Virus record (IMG/VR): IMGVR_UViG_3300009151_000185
Coordinates: 1 to 36,519 of that record
Length of the DNA stretch: 36,519 bases
Reading direction: 5' to 3' (one strand)
Source: a virus
The notes under the pieces are model-generated. The model saw only the letters and a list, made by a program, of their open reading frames with translations, did no database searches and was not told the DNA's origin. The translations under genes were made by a program, and so were the position numbers. Positions 25,514 through 30,773 of the stretch are shown here, piece after piece (position 1 is the stretch's first letter; every line of letters begins with the position of its first letter).

Positions 25514-25941
25514 AAATTTATGTTCCTATAAATTACACCATCTGACCATTGTTTATCGGTTGAATCGTTATAAAGGCTGATTACTTTACTAATTGTCATT
25601 AACATTGGCGATTTGTCTTTAAAGCAAAACGCATAATAAATTGGACACTTTTCTGAATTATACCATTCTACAAATTGTGGCAATAAATCATATTCCTTTT
25701 GTTTAATATTCCCAGTTCCTTTGACCATTATCAGTTTTGATCCCTGCGAATTATTAACAAAATAATCAGGCAAGTTTCTCATGCAAGAATTAAGATTATA
25801 AAAATTGGGTATTTTTCCATTCTTTTCATCAAATCCCAATCGTTTATAAAAGTATTGTTTTGATTGGCAATATGATTCAAATAAATCTTCAGCTAAATTA
25901 ACACCAATATTCCTTTCAGAATAAGTATTTGTTCCATTCAT
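25510..25941 (-). CDS. PD-(D/E)XK nuclease-like protein with altered active site
   Basis: A 143-residue protein that looks like a restriction-endonuclease-fold domain: LAEDLFESYCQSKQYFYKRLG, then RNLPDYFVNN (the PD element, about 55-64), then KLIMVKGTGNIKQKEYDLLP, where the usual E-x-K appears as M-V-K. The remaining fold elements (ISKVISLY) fit. Loss of the acidic residue suggests weak or absent catalysis, perhaps a DNA- or protein-binding role. It is coupled to a small membrane protein. Fold call is by eye. Confidence 0.5.
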   Translation of the reverse strand: MNGTNTYSERNIGVNLAEDLFESYCQSKQYFYKRLGFDEKNGKIPNFYNLNSCMRNLPDYFVNNSQGSKLIMVKGTGNIKQKEYDLLPQFVEWYNSEKCPIYYAFCFKDKSPMLMTISKVISLYNDSTDKQWSDGVIYRNINL

Positions 25942-25950
25942 TTAAACCCC

Positions 25951-25980
25951 TATCGGTCATATATTACAATTTATCGGTCA
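25951..25980 (+). repeat. Two direct copies of TATCGGTCA, 21 bp apart
   Basis: TATCGGTCA at 25951-25959 and 25972-25980, in the upstream region of the leftward gene starting at 25941. The 21-bp spacing is two helical turns, so a protein could bind both on one DNA face. On the - strand the motif reads TGACCGATA and the pair flanks a TAATAT. Confidence 0.6.
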
Positions 25981-26007
25981 ATTTTGCGTTGATTATTACC
26001 GCACGGT

Positions 26008-26029
26008 ATGTATATACAATGTATATACA
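26008..26029 (+). repeat. Perfect tandem repeat ATGTATATACA x2, operator-like
   Basis: Two adjacent copies of ATGTATATACA (26008-26018, 26019-26029). Each contains the perfect palindrome TGTATATACA, and the 11-bp period is about one helical turn. It lies just beyond the end of the small basic ORF at 26031 and 67 bp upstream of the nuclease-like gene. It may be a repressor/operator site; it resembles the core of LexA boxes only loosely. Confidence 0.65.
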
Positions 26030-26030
26030 T

Positions 26031-26168
26031 TTACCTCAATCTACCGCCCCATCTTCTGTTACGCATATCTGCGTACAGTCGCTTACATCTATCTGACCGC
26101 CTAAATGTTTTCATGCGACCATCCCATATAGGCTTGCCGTTAAGCATTCGCATTTGGTGGAGTATCAT
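26031..26168 (-). CDS. Small, strongly basic protein, 45 aa
   Basis: A 45-residue ORF starting at 26168 after AAAGGCAAAAAATG. The composition is extreme: many Arg/Lys (KTFRRSDRCKRLYADMRNRR) with two Trp and a Gly-Gly-Arg tail, which suggests nucleic acid binding. Local GC content is higher than the surroundings. No family is recognised. It could be a real small regulator or a chance ORF; the ribosome site and composition favour real. Confidence 0.5.
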   Translation of the reverse strand: MILHQMRMLNGKPIWDGRMKTFRRSDRCKRLYADMRNRRWGGRLR

Positions 26169-26182
26169 TTTTTGCCTTTATT

Positions 26183-26239
26183 GTTAGTTAAGTCACACAT
26201 TACTGGCTAAAATTGAACCAATTGTGTGTACTAGCTAAC
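26183..26239. repeat. Imperfect 17-bp inverted repeat with 23-bp spacer
   Basis: GTTAGTTAAGTCACACA (26183-26199) and TGTGTGTACTAGCTAAC (26223-26239) match in 13 of 17 positions when one arm is reversed and complemented. Could be a split operator or the stem of a long RNA hairpin in the leader of the 45-residue basic protein gene. Confidence 0.5.
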
Positions 26240-26244
26240 ATTTT

Positions 26245-26300
26245 TAACGCCTTCGTTATAAAACTTGCGACTTTCTGTCAGTATTAACGCTTTCGTTATA
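26245..26300. repeat. Paired palindromic repeats TAACG-N4-CGTTA, 40 bp apart
   Basis: TAACGCCTTCGTTATA (26245-26260) and TAACGCTTTCGTTATA (26285-26300) differ at one base. Each contains a 5-bp inverted repeat TAACG/CGTTA around 4 nt. On the - strand each starts with TATAAC, which for the upstream copy is the likely -10 box of a promoter, so a repressor binding here would block it. Alternatively they form short RNA hairpins. Confidence 0.65.
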
Positions 26301-26323
26301 GAAACAAATGTATCTATTAACAA
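26295..26323 (-). promoter_or_regulatory. Candidate leftward promoter overlapping a palindromic operator
   Basis: On the - strand, TTGTTA (26323-26318), a 17-bp spacer, then TATAAC (26300-26295). The -10 overlaps the TAACG-N4-CGTTA palindrome. It would transcribe the basic 45-residue gene, the nuclease-like gene and the two genes after it. The match to the sigma-70 consensus is moderate. Confidence 0.45.
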
Positions 26324-26362
26324 GCATTTAAACCGTTTAAAGACACATTTATGAATAGTAAA

Positions 26363-26494
26363 CTATGCTTTACTTTTTACAGTCATTGCTAAAGCCTTTT
26401 CATTGCAATCAGAACATCTTTTTCTATTGTTTTTTATAACCAATAGCATTGAGTTTCTATGTCTGCTACATGAAGAACAAAAAAATGTTTGCAT
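26363..26494 (-). CDS. Zinc-ribbon-like small protein, 43 aa
   Basis: A 43-residue ORF with two C-x2-C pairs: CSSC (residues 6-9) and CSDC (27-30), spaced 17 residues, a zinc-ribbon pattern; the linker is basic (IKNNRKR). It follows the SSB-like gene and a GC hairpin; no good ribosome site is seen directly before the ATG, which is preceded by CCCCCTTTAAAAT. It may bind DNA, RNA or protein. No named family. Confidence 0.55.
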   Translation of the reverse strand: MQTFFCSSCSRHRNSMLLVIKNNRKRCSDCNEKALAMTVKSKA

Positions 26495-26501
26495 ATTTTA
26501 A

Positions 26502-26517
26502 AGGGGGCGAACCCCCT
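26502..26517 (-). terminator. UUCG-loop hairpin after the SSB-like gene
   Basis: Read leftward: AGGGGG, loop TTCG, CCCCCT, followed by TTAAAATA. The stem is six G-C-rich pairs but the T tract is short, so it may be a partial terminator or a 3'-end stabiliser. The same design with the same flanks occurs at 30263-30280. Confidence 0.6.
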
Positions 26518-26528
26518 ATCCTATTTAA

Positions 26529-26786
26529 TTAAAAAGGTACTTCTTGGTCATCTGTTTCTTGGGTACTGCCTGATTTTGAATAAGGTTTTTGATTCTCTTT
26601 AGGCATTGGTTCTTTCATCATTAACCAACCATCAAAATTGATTGGTAAACTTTCAATATGCAATGTTTGACCGCCTGATTTAGTATCCATTACAACACCG
26701 CATCTAATCCAACGAGTTTTTTCAACGCCATCTTTGTTTTTGTATGTTTCGCCTTTAGCGATTAATTCATGTGTTATGCCAGCCAT
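26529..26786 (-). CDS. SSB-like protein with acidic C-terminal tip
   Basis: An 85-residue protein next to the recombination genes. It has a short beta-rich body (VEKTRWIRCGVVMDT, GQTLHIESLPINFDGWLMM) and a flexible Ser/Gln-rich part ending TDDQEVPF, like the acidic DDIPF tip of single-strand DNA binding proteins that recruits partners. It probably binds ssDNA during annealing-type recombination. It is shorter than bacterial SSB (about 170 residues), so the OB-fold call is tentative. The start overlaps the YqaJ gene by 13 bp. Confidence 0.65.
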   Translation of the reverse strand: MAGITHELIAKGETYKNKDGVEKTRWIRCGVVMDTKSGGQTLHIESLPINFDGWLMMKEPMPKENQKPYSKSGSTQETDDQEVPF

Positions 26787-27397
26787 TTTAATTCCTTTAG
26801 TTTAGTTAGTGTTTCCGTTACTTCATCAAGAAAAGCAATTACAGCCTTTTCCGTTACTGCTATATATTCATCATCACGCATTACACGAACAACAAATAAT
26901 TCTAAATTTGCCCCAACATCAGGACAATAACTTACAAAATCGCACCATTTTCTGCCCGTACAAGCCATTTGCCATTGCATTTGACTAATATATTTACTTG
27001 GTGCTTTACCGCTTAATGCAGTTTCAATATGATTATTAGGCGTTGGGCATTTAATTTCAATTAATCCGTCAGTTGAAATAAGACCATCAGGGCTTGCCCC
27101 ACTCATTTCAATCGTTGGATGTGGTACAAAACCAACTTCATCAACTAATAAGCCTTTAATTACCTCGTAGGAAGCTCTTGCAAGCGGTTCTAACAGCGTT
27201 CCGCGTTCCATGTGAGTGTTAGTATAGCCGTCTGCTTTTAAACCTGTCAGGCGTTCACAAACAAGCATCATGCGATAATTCCGTCTAGTAATTGACTCAC
27301 CATCTTTACCTTTTGACAGAATATCAATAATCTTACTTGCGGTGGCTTTTCCTAATCTTGCTGAAAACCATTCATTTGATCCCTGAATTTCGTTCAT
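26774..27397 (-). CDS. YqaJ-type recombination exonuclease
   Basis: A 207-residue lambda-exonuclease-like nuclease that would resect dsDNA ends so the annealing protein can load. It contains the opening QGSNEWFSARLGKATAS, Glu in RGTLLEPLAR (about 70) and the catalytic SPDGLI (Asp about 104) and IEIKCP (Glu 114, Lys 116), the PD-(D/E)XK core. It lies with the Sak-like annealing protein and SSB-like protein in one operon, a typical exonuclease-annealase pair. Ribosome site AAAGGAAACTAA precedes the ATG. Confidence 0.93.
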   Translation of the reverse strand: MNEIQGSNEWFSARLGKATASKIIDILSKGKDGESITRRNYRMMLVCERLTGLKADGYTNTHMERGTLLEPLARASYEVIKGLLVDEVGFVPHPTIEMSGASPDGLISTDGLIEIKCPTPNNHIETALSGKAPSKYISQMQWQMACTGRKWCDFVSYCPDVGANLELFVVRVMRDDEYIAVTEKAVIAFLDEVTETLTKLKELKWLA

Positions 27398-27540
27398 TTA
27401 GTTTCCTTTCTTTCAATTGATTTGGCTAATAGCCATTTATCGCCCATCTTATCTTTGCAAATTTGAACTTTCTTATCTCGCAAAGTCGTTTCTTTTTTTG
27501 TCGGTGAAGATAAACCGTAAACACTAGATAGAATGAACAT
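27394..27540 (-). CDS. Small basic protein upstream of the exonuclease, 48 aa
   Basis: A 48-residue ORF from 27540 that ends ATGA-overlapped with the YqaJ start, so it is coupled to it. It begins within the end of the upstream gene (17 bp overlap) after TTGGGATAAAA. The sequence is basic and partly helical (SPTKKETTLRDKKVQICKDK, GDKWLLAKSIERKE). Similar short ORFs with a GDKWLL-type motif occur before recombination genes in phages; function unknown. Confidence 0.6.
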   Translation of the reverse strand: MFILSSVYGLSSPTKKETTLRDKKVQICKDKMGDKWLLAKSIERKETK

Positions 27541-27868
27541 TTTTATCCCAATCTAAATTTTTACGCCAGTTATGAGTAATTTTCATTCTAGCGTGTTCGT
27601 GATTAATATCAAACATGGAACAAATCCAAATGAATGATGCTGGTTTTTCGCTATTGTCAAAAATCCAGTTGTAAGCAATACGAGCATTAAGCATTGCTTC
27701 ACCAGTAGTTTGCCTAGATTTATTGGATTTAGCCTTTAGCATTTTTACGCCTCTTGCATAGTCCTGAATGTGTAATGCCATTTTAGAAGCCCACAATCTT
27801 CTGCAAGAATTAATTTGATGCGATAGTTGAATGTCATCAGTAGTTCCTACCGTGCTAATATCATTCAT
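27524..27868 (-). CDS. Conserved phage protein in the recombination operon, 114 aa
   Basis: Function unknown. It is helical, with INSCRRLWASKMALHIQDYARG and a C-terminal block (AYNWIFDNSEKPASFIWICSMFDINHEHAR) that resembles a widespread phage family with an FxWxCxxLGxDPxxVR-like motif. It is coupled to the annealing protein by ATGA overlap. The last part, a helix-turn-helix-like segment, might bind DNA; this is inference. Confidence 0.7.
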   Translation of the reverse strand: MNDISTVGTTDDIQLSHQINSCRRLWASKMALHIQDYARGVKMLKAKSNKSRQTTGEAMLNARIAYNWIFDNSEKPASFIWICSMFDINHEHARMKITHNWRKNLDWDKNVHSI

Positions 27869-28395
27869 TCTGTTTCAACTTTGGTCAGTTTAACTTTCAT
27901 AATATCTTTAGTTTTGGTAACTAAAGTAAACATTTTAATATCCGATTTAATCATGGGCGCAATTCGTAAATAATTGGCTTGCAGTTCTTCAATCGTGGTA
28001 CTAGATGTAATTTGGTCAATATATGAATCTGCATTTACATCAGGCAAATCCTCCCCTGCGTAGATGTATAACCCAAGTCCAAAGCAAGCAATACACTTAG
28101 CCAAACAGCGCATGGTTGCATCACTAATTTTTCTGCTATCGGGGTTAATAATTGAATTGTTGCGATTGTCCATAACAGGCAATTGCATTTTCATAGTTTT
28201 GCCTAATGCTGTTACATTGCAGAACACCATCACAGTTTCACCAAAATACTTTGGTTCAGGAAATTCCCATGTTGCGGTTTCATCTTGTTGCAAAAGAGCA
28301 TCAACCGCCCATGTCCAAGAAAGATAGGTTAATTGCCCTTTCTTTTCAGTATGTTCATTAACATTAATTTCACGAAGTTTTTTATATGTTGTCAT
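27865..28395 (-). CDS. Single-strand annealing protein, DUF1071/Sak3-like
   Basis: A 176-residue Rad52-like annealase partner of the YqaJ exonuclease. It carries family features: LREINVNEHTEKKGQLTYLSW (start), WAVDALLQQD, and DATMRCLAKCIACFGLGLYIYAGEDLP-type core (about 91-117; split motif DATMRCLAKCIACFGLGLY). The C-terminal part is charged. Expected to anneal complementary strands during phage recombination or concatemer repair. Start at 28395 follows the stereotyped GGAAACTAAAATG ribosome site. Confidence 0.88.
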   Translation of the reverse strand: MTTYKKLREINVNEHTEKKGQLTYLSWTWAVDALLQQDETATWEFPEPKYFGETVMVFCNVTALGKTMKMQLPVMDNRNNSIINPDSRKISDATMRCLAKCIACFGLGLYIYAGEDLPDVNADSYIDQITSSTTIEELQANYLRIAPMIKSDIKMFTLVTKTKDIMKVKLTKVETE

Positions 28396-28404
28396 TTTAG
28401 TTTC

Positions 28405-28524
28405 CTATACGCACAGCAAAAAATAAACAGCAATTATCATAACAATACACAAGATAAAAGCCACGCTTTCTAACACAATTTTTGGAGTTTCACTTTGAAC
28501 TTTTGAATTTTTATAATCTTTCAT
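28405..28524 (-). CDS. Very small membrane protein, 39 aa
   Basis: A 39-residue ORF: a polar N terminus (MKDYKNSKVQSETPK) and one TM segment (VLESVAFILCIVMIIAVYFL, about 17-36). It has the shared ribosome site TAAAGGAAACTAAAATG and lies directly before the annealing protein gene. Single-TM micro-proteins in early phage operons often affect host membranes; no specific role can be assigned. Confidence 0.65.
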   Translation of the reverse strand: MKDYKNSKVQSETPKIVLESVAFILCIVMIIAVYFLLCV

Positions 28525-28525
28525 T

Positions 28526-28768
28526 TTAGTTTCCTTTAAAATTATCAGATTTCATTGATTCATAAAATTCAACATATTTTACGGCTTCTGTATATGTAGC
28601 CATAGGGATGCCCATTTTATGAAGCGCAATAACATTAATTGATTCATCATAAGCCCAGTAAGATGCTCTTACATTATCGCCTTCTGACATTTTTGAAGTG
28701 AAAATCATTTTAGCAACAAGAACATTGTTAAATAATTCACCGATTTTGATTAATTGTTTTTTAGTCAT
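28526..28768 (-). CDS. Hypothetical early protein, 80 aa
   Basis: Not recognised. An 80-residue, mostly helical, soluble protein (QLIKIGELFNNVLVAKMIF, NVIALHKMGIPMATYTEAVKYV). It is the first gene after promoter copy 2 (28816-28844) and its leader, with ribosome site AAAGGAAACTATCATG, so it should be strongly expressed early. Confidence 0.7.
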   Translation of the reverse strand: MTKKQLIKIGELFNNVLVAKMIFTSKMSEGDNVRASYWAYDESINVIALHKMGIPMATYTEAVKYVEFYESMKSDNFKGN

Positions 28769-28812
28769 GATAGTTTCCTTTAGTTTCCGTTTATGTCTTT
28801 TGTTACGACAAA
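28769..28812 (-). promoter_or_regulatory. 5' leader copy 2, with conserved 19-bp block
   Basis: Read leftward, TTTGTCGTAACAAAAGACA (28812-28794), then AACGGAAACT and AAAGGAAACT before the start codon. The 19-bp block is identical in copy 1 (30770-30752). TGTC/GACA can form a short 5' hairpin; a doubled GGAAAC precedes the real ribosome site. Confidence 0.75.
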
Positions 28813-28815
28813 TGA

Positions 28816-28844
28816 ATTGTAATGGGGCTAATTTTTAAATGCAA
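28816..28844 (-). promoter_or_regulatory. Leftward promoter, copy 2
   Basis: On the - strand TTGCAT (28844-28839), a 17-bp spacer with AAATTAGCCCC, then TACAAT (28821-28816). It shares spacing and the spacer motif with copies 1 and 3. A 7-bp inverted repeat (28824-28830 GGGGCTA, 28845-28851 TAGCCCC) surrounds the -35 and spacer and may be an operator. Confidence 0.75.
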
Positions 28845-28851
28845 TAGCCCC
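28824..28851. repeat. Inverted repeat GGGGCTA/TAGCCCC spanning promoter copy 2
   Basis: Perfect 7-bp arms at 28824-28830 and 28845-28851 with a 14-bp spacer. Because it encloses the -35 element and part of the spacer of promoter 2, it could be a repressor or activator site. No T tract follows, so a terminator is less likely. Confidence 0.6.
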
Positions 28852-28867
28852 ACACAAAATAATTTAT

Positions 28868-29032
28868 TTATTCACATTTTAATATTTTAGCAGAAAAATA
28901 ACCACGATATTCAAGGTCAAGAACAGCCTTTACCGCTTGTTGCAAAGTCATTAATGCACTAGCTTTTTTATAATGGTCAGGGCAATGTTGCCAAATAACT
29001 ACATAAGATTTTTTGTTATAAGAGTTTTTCAT
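28868..29032 (-). CDS. Hypothetical early protein, 54 aa
   Basis: A 54-residue ORF starting at 29032 with ribosome site AAAGGAACTAAAATG, directly downstream of promoter copy 3. The product (KSYVVIWQHCPDHYKKASAL, LEYRGYFSAKILKCE) looks like a small alpha/beta protein with an aromatic N-terminal strand. No family recognised. Its own promoter and clear ribosome site support that it is real. Confidence 0.75.
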   Translation of the reverse strand: MKNSYNKKSYVVIWQHCPDHYKKASALMTLQQAVKAVLDLEYRGYFSAKILKCE

Positions 29033-29077
29033 TTTAGTTCCTTTAAGTTTCCGTTGTTAAATAATTACTACAACTGA
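29033..29077 (-). promoter_or_regulatory. 5' leader copy 3
   Basis: Read leftward, GTTGT ... ACAAC (29076 to 29054 region) can form a 5-bp hairpin, followed by GGAAACTTAAAGGAACTAAAATG. The hairpin sequence differs from copies 1 and 2 but its place just before CGGAAAC is the same, suggesting that structure, not sequence, is conserved. Confidence 0.65.
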
Positions 29078-29106
29078 ATATTAAAGGTTCTAATTTGGCA
29101 ATGCAA
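29078..29106 (-). promoter_or_regulatory. Leftward promoter, copy 3
   Basis: On the - strand TTGCAT (29106-29101), 17-bp spacer containing AAATTAGAACC, then TAATAT (29083-29078). Same layout as copies 1 and 2. It lies between the 52-residue and 54-residue genes and would transcribe from 29032 leftward. Confidence 0.75.
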
Positions 29107-29125
29107 CACATTATTAAAAATAATT

Positions 29126-29284
29126 TTACCAGTTTGCAATGCGCCCTTTTATCTTAAATATTAACATTGCACGATTAAGAACCTTTGCATCATGAGAATA
29201 ACGCCCTGCGCTATGGTCGCGGTTTAAATTACGCTTTGCATTGAGTTTAATGCGCCACGCTTTACGCTGTTTATAGTTGGTCAT
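29126..29284 (-). CDS. Small basic protein, 52 aa
   Basis: A 52-residue ORF whose ATG overlaps the stop of the previous gene (ATGA), a coupling that supports expression. The sequence is very basic (YKQRKAWRIKLNAKRNLNRD, LIFKIKGRIANW) without membrane segments, which suggests nucleic acid or ribosome binding. No family recognised. It ends 20 bp before promoter copy 3. Confidence 0.72.
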   Translation of the reverse strand: MTNYKQRKAWRIKLNAKRNLNRDHSAGRYSHDAKVLNRAMLIFKIKGRIANW

Positions 29285-29601
29285 GCTATGTCCTCCATAG
29301 TATCGTTATAAATCATTTTTGCGTAATTGTTAGTTTCGTAATTTTCTTCAACCCATCTTGCCAACATTTGAATTTTAAAATCGTACATATCTTTAATACG
29401 CCCAATTTTATCGTTTTGGTCATCATACAAAATACGACAGACTTCATCTGATAGCAGTTCAGTTTCTTCTAAATAATCAGATAAACGCTTTGCATCAAAA
29501 GTTAAAAACACTTCAACAAGTTCTGACACACTTATTGGATTATCATCTTCTAACCAATCGGGATCATTCTGACTGAACATGGCTTTTGGTAGGTTTCTCA
29601 T
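29281..29601 (-). CDS. Hypothetical acidic early protein, 106 aa
   Basis: Not recognised. A 106-residue acidic helical protein (PDWLEDDNPISVSELVEVFL, RLSDYLEETELLSDEVCRIL). Small acidic early proteins can be inhibitors or DNA mimics, but nothing specific is visible. It lies between two other small early genes with 1-4 bp spacing. Confidence 0.7.
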   Translation of the reverse strand: MRNLPKAMFSQNDPDWLEDDNPISVSELVEVFLTFDAKRLSDYLEETELLSDEVCRILYDDQNDKIGRIKDMYDFKIQMLARWVEENYETNNYAKMIYNDTMEDIA

Positions 29602-29871
29602 TTAACTTTCCTCACTTTCATATTGGGCAATCATACTTTCTGCAATTTCAATCCAATTTACATCTTCTATAAAAGACATTGCATAACTATACACGAGGCT
29701 TTCACCATCTGAATTTTCTTGCAACACTTCTTCCGCATATTCTTTTAACCGTTTTGAATATTCATATACATCATCAGTATGATTTTCAAGAAAGGCAACA
29801 CCATCAAAAATTTCAAGATTTATGCGCCATGTTGCGTAGTTAGTCCAACCATTATATGTTTGCTTTTCCAT
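29602..29871 (-). CDS. Conserved phage protein with NGWTNYATW motif, 89 aa
   Basis: An 89-residue acidic protein with the N-terminal motif NGWTNYATWRINLEIFDG (about 7-24), a conserved hallmark of a small protein found in many unrelated phage early regions, function unknown. The rest is helical and acidic (YEYSKRLKEYAEEVLQENSD). Ribosome site AGGAAACTATCATG. Part of the first leftward transcript. Confidence 0.78.
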   Translation of the reverse strand: MEKQTYNGWTNYATWRINLEIFDGVAFLENHTDDVYEYSKRLKEYAEEVLQENSDGESLVYSYAMSFIEDVNWIEIAESMIAQYESEES

Positions 29872-29880
29872 GATAGTTTC

Positions 29881-30249
29881 CTAGTTTATTACAGCGTTAA
29901 AAGCATAATGCACATTATTAACAGCATGGTCATCATGACCGCCTATGTGCCATTCAGTAATTTCATCAAGACTTAAACCATCTTCATCACAATAATTTTT
30001 ACCGTTTTTCCAGTTGTAAATTGTTGCAACTGAATTATCTTCAAATCTTATAGCCCATTCAGCATCAGTTTTATAACCATCACCATCATCAGATTGTCCA
30101 AACACTTGCACCAAATCATGATAACTTGCTTCAATATATCCTTGCAAACAAGTACCATCAATATTTACATTTACAGTTTTAAAATTTAATTTAATTTTTT
30201 CCACTTTAGTTTCCTTTTTTTCAATATCTAAATCGCTGAAATATCCCAT
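29881..30249 (-). CDS. Conserved phage early protein, 122 aa
   Basis: A 122-residue acidic protein. The core (YHDLVQVFGQSDDGDGYKTD, EWAIRFEDNSVATIYNWKNG, EITEWHIGGHD) has a pattern I know from uncharacterised phage proteins of early regions. It is beta-rich. Function unknown. Downstream of the UUCG-loop hairpin; ribosome site AAAGGAAACTATTATG comes right after the stem. Confidence 0.75.
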   Translation of the reverse strand: MGYFSDLDIEKKETKVEKIKLNFKTVNVNIDGTCLQGYIEASYHDLVQVFGQSDDGDGYKTDAEWAIRFEDNSVATIYNWKNGKNYCDEDGLSLDEITEWHIGGHDDHAVNNVHYAFNAVIN

Positions 30250-30262
30250 AATAGTTTCCTTT

Positions 30263-30280
30263 AAAGGGGCGAACCCCTTT
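30263..30280 (-). terminator. UUCG-loop hairpin between the first two leftward genes
   Basis: Read leftward: AAAGGGG, loop TTCG, CCCCTTT, then AAAGGAAACT (the next ribosome site). Seven-pair stem with no real T tract leftward; rightward it is followed by TATTT. As it lies between operon genes it is more likely an mRNA stabiliser or processing/translation control element, or a leaky terminator. Same family as 26502-26517. Confidence 0.55.
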
Positions 30281-30283
30281 TAT

Positions 30284-30724
30284 TTAATTAACGATTGGGA
30301 AGAATTGTAAGTTGTTGTTGTTTGCTTTTTCAATTGTTGCGATTACACCTTGAAAGCGTACTAACATACCTACAAACACTTCAATAACATCATCTGCTTC
30401 ATGGTGATGTGCAGTTAGGACACTTCCGTTTGCATTTATCCAAACAAGTGGATGACCTCTTGATTCTTCTCTTGCAATTGCTTTAATCGGACATTCATTA
30501 TTTTTGATTGCATAACTAGCGACAGACCCAGCAGAAAATGTTCCTGCATGACCTTTAGAAGTTTTTAAAATCAATGTATCATCTTCAGTTATTTCAGTAA
30601 CATCATCAATCACATCCCAAGAATCATTTTCAGCGATATGATAATTAACTGAATGAGTTTCACGAGTATAAACATTGAAAGCTGGATAAGTTGTTGTTAA
30701 ACTTTGTTTTTTGTAAACTGACAT
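30284..30724 (-). CDS. Hypothetical protein, first gene of the leftward operon, 146 aa
   Basis: Not recognised. A 146-residue beta-rich protein (TREETHSVNYHIAENDSW-type start, TLILKTSKGHAGTFSAGSV, EVFVGMLVRFQGVIATIEKA). As the first gene behind promoter copy 1 and a conserved leader it should be made very early, when phage proteins that act on the host or counter defences are typical. There is no sequence proof of such a role. Confidence 0.7.
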   Translation of the reverse strand: MSVYKKQSLTTTYPAFNVYTRETHSVNYHIAENDSWDVIDDVTEITEDDTLILKTSKGHAGTFSAGSVASYAIKNNECPIKAIAREESRGHPLVWINANGSVLTAHHHEADDVIEVFVGMLVRFQGVIATIEKANNNNLQFFPIVN

Positions 30725-30770
30725 TTTTAATTTCCTTTAAGTTTCCGTTGTTGTCTTTTGTTACGACAAA
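30725..30770 (-). promoter_or_regulatory. 5' leader copy 1, with conserved 19-bp block
   Basis: Read leftward, TTTGTCGTAACAAAAGACA (30770-30752), then AACGGAAACTTAAAGGAAAT before the start codon. TTGTC and GACAA can pair as a hairpin at the 5' end. The block is identical to that of copy 2. Confidence 0.75.
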
Positions 30771-30773
30771 TTC

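Larger units (their letters stand above)
26169..26362. promoter_or_regulatory. Noncoding control region, 194 bp, in the leftward operon
   Basis: No ORF above about 13 codons in the leftward direction. It holds two 16-bp related repeats each containing TAACG-N4-CGTTA, a 17-bp imperfect inverted repeat and a candidate leftward promoter (all listed separately). It probably separates the recombination block from the distal genes by its own promoter and regulators. Confidence 0.55.

Noticed and set aside
25942-26362. CRISPR array or integration attachment site, suggested by repeats.
   Set aside because: Repeats occur only twice each and have different lengths and spacings; no integrase gene is present in the window.
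28064-28327. 87-codon + strand ORF opposite the annealing protein gene.
   Set aside because: Antisense to a recognisable DUF1071-like gene and without any supporting signal.
29779-29976. 65-codon + strand ORF in the leftward early operon.
   Set aside because: It overlaps two conserved - strand genes and lacks a ribosome site.
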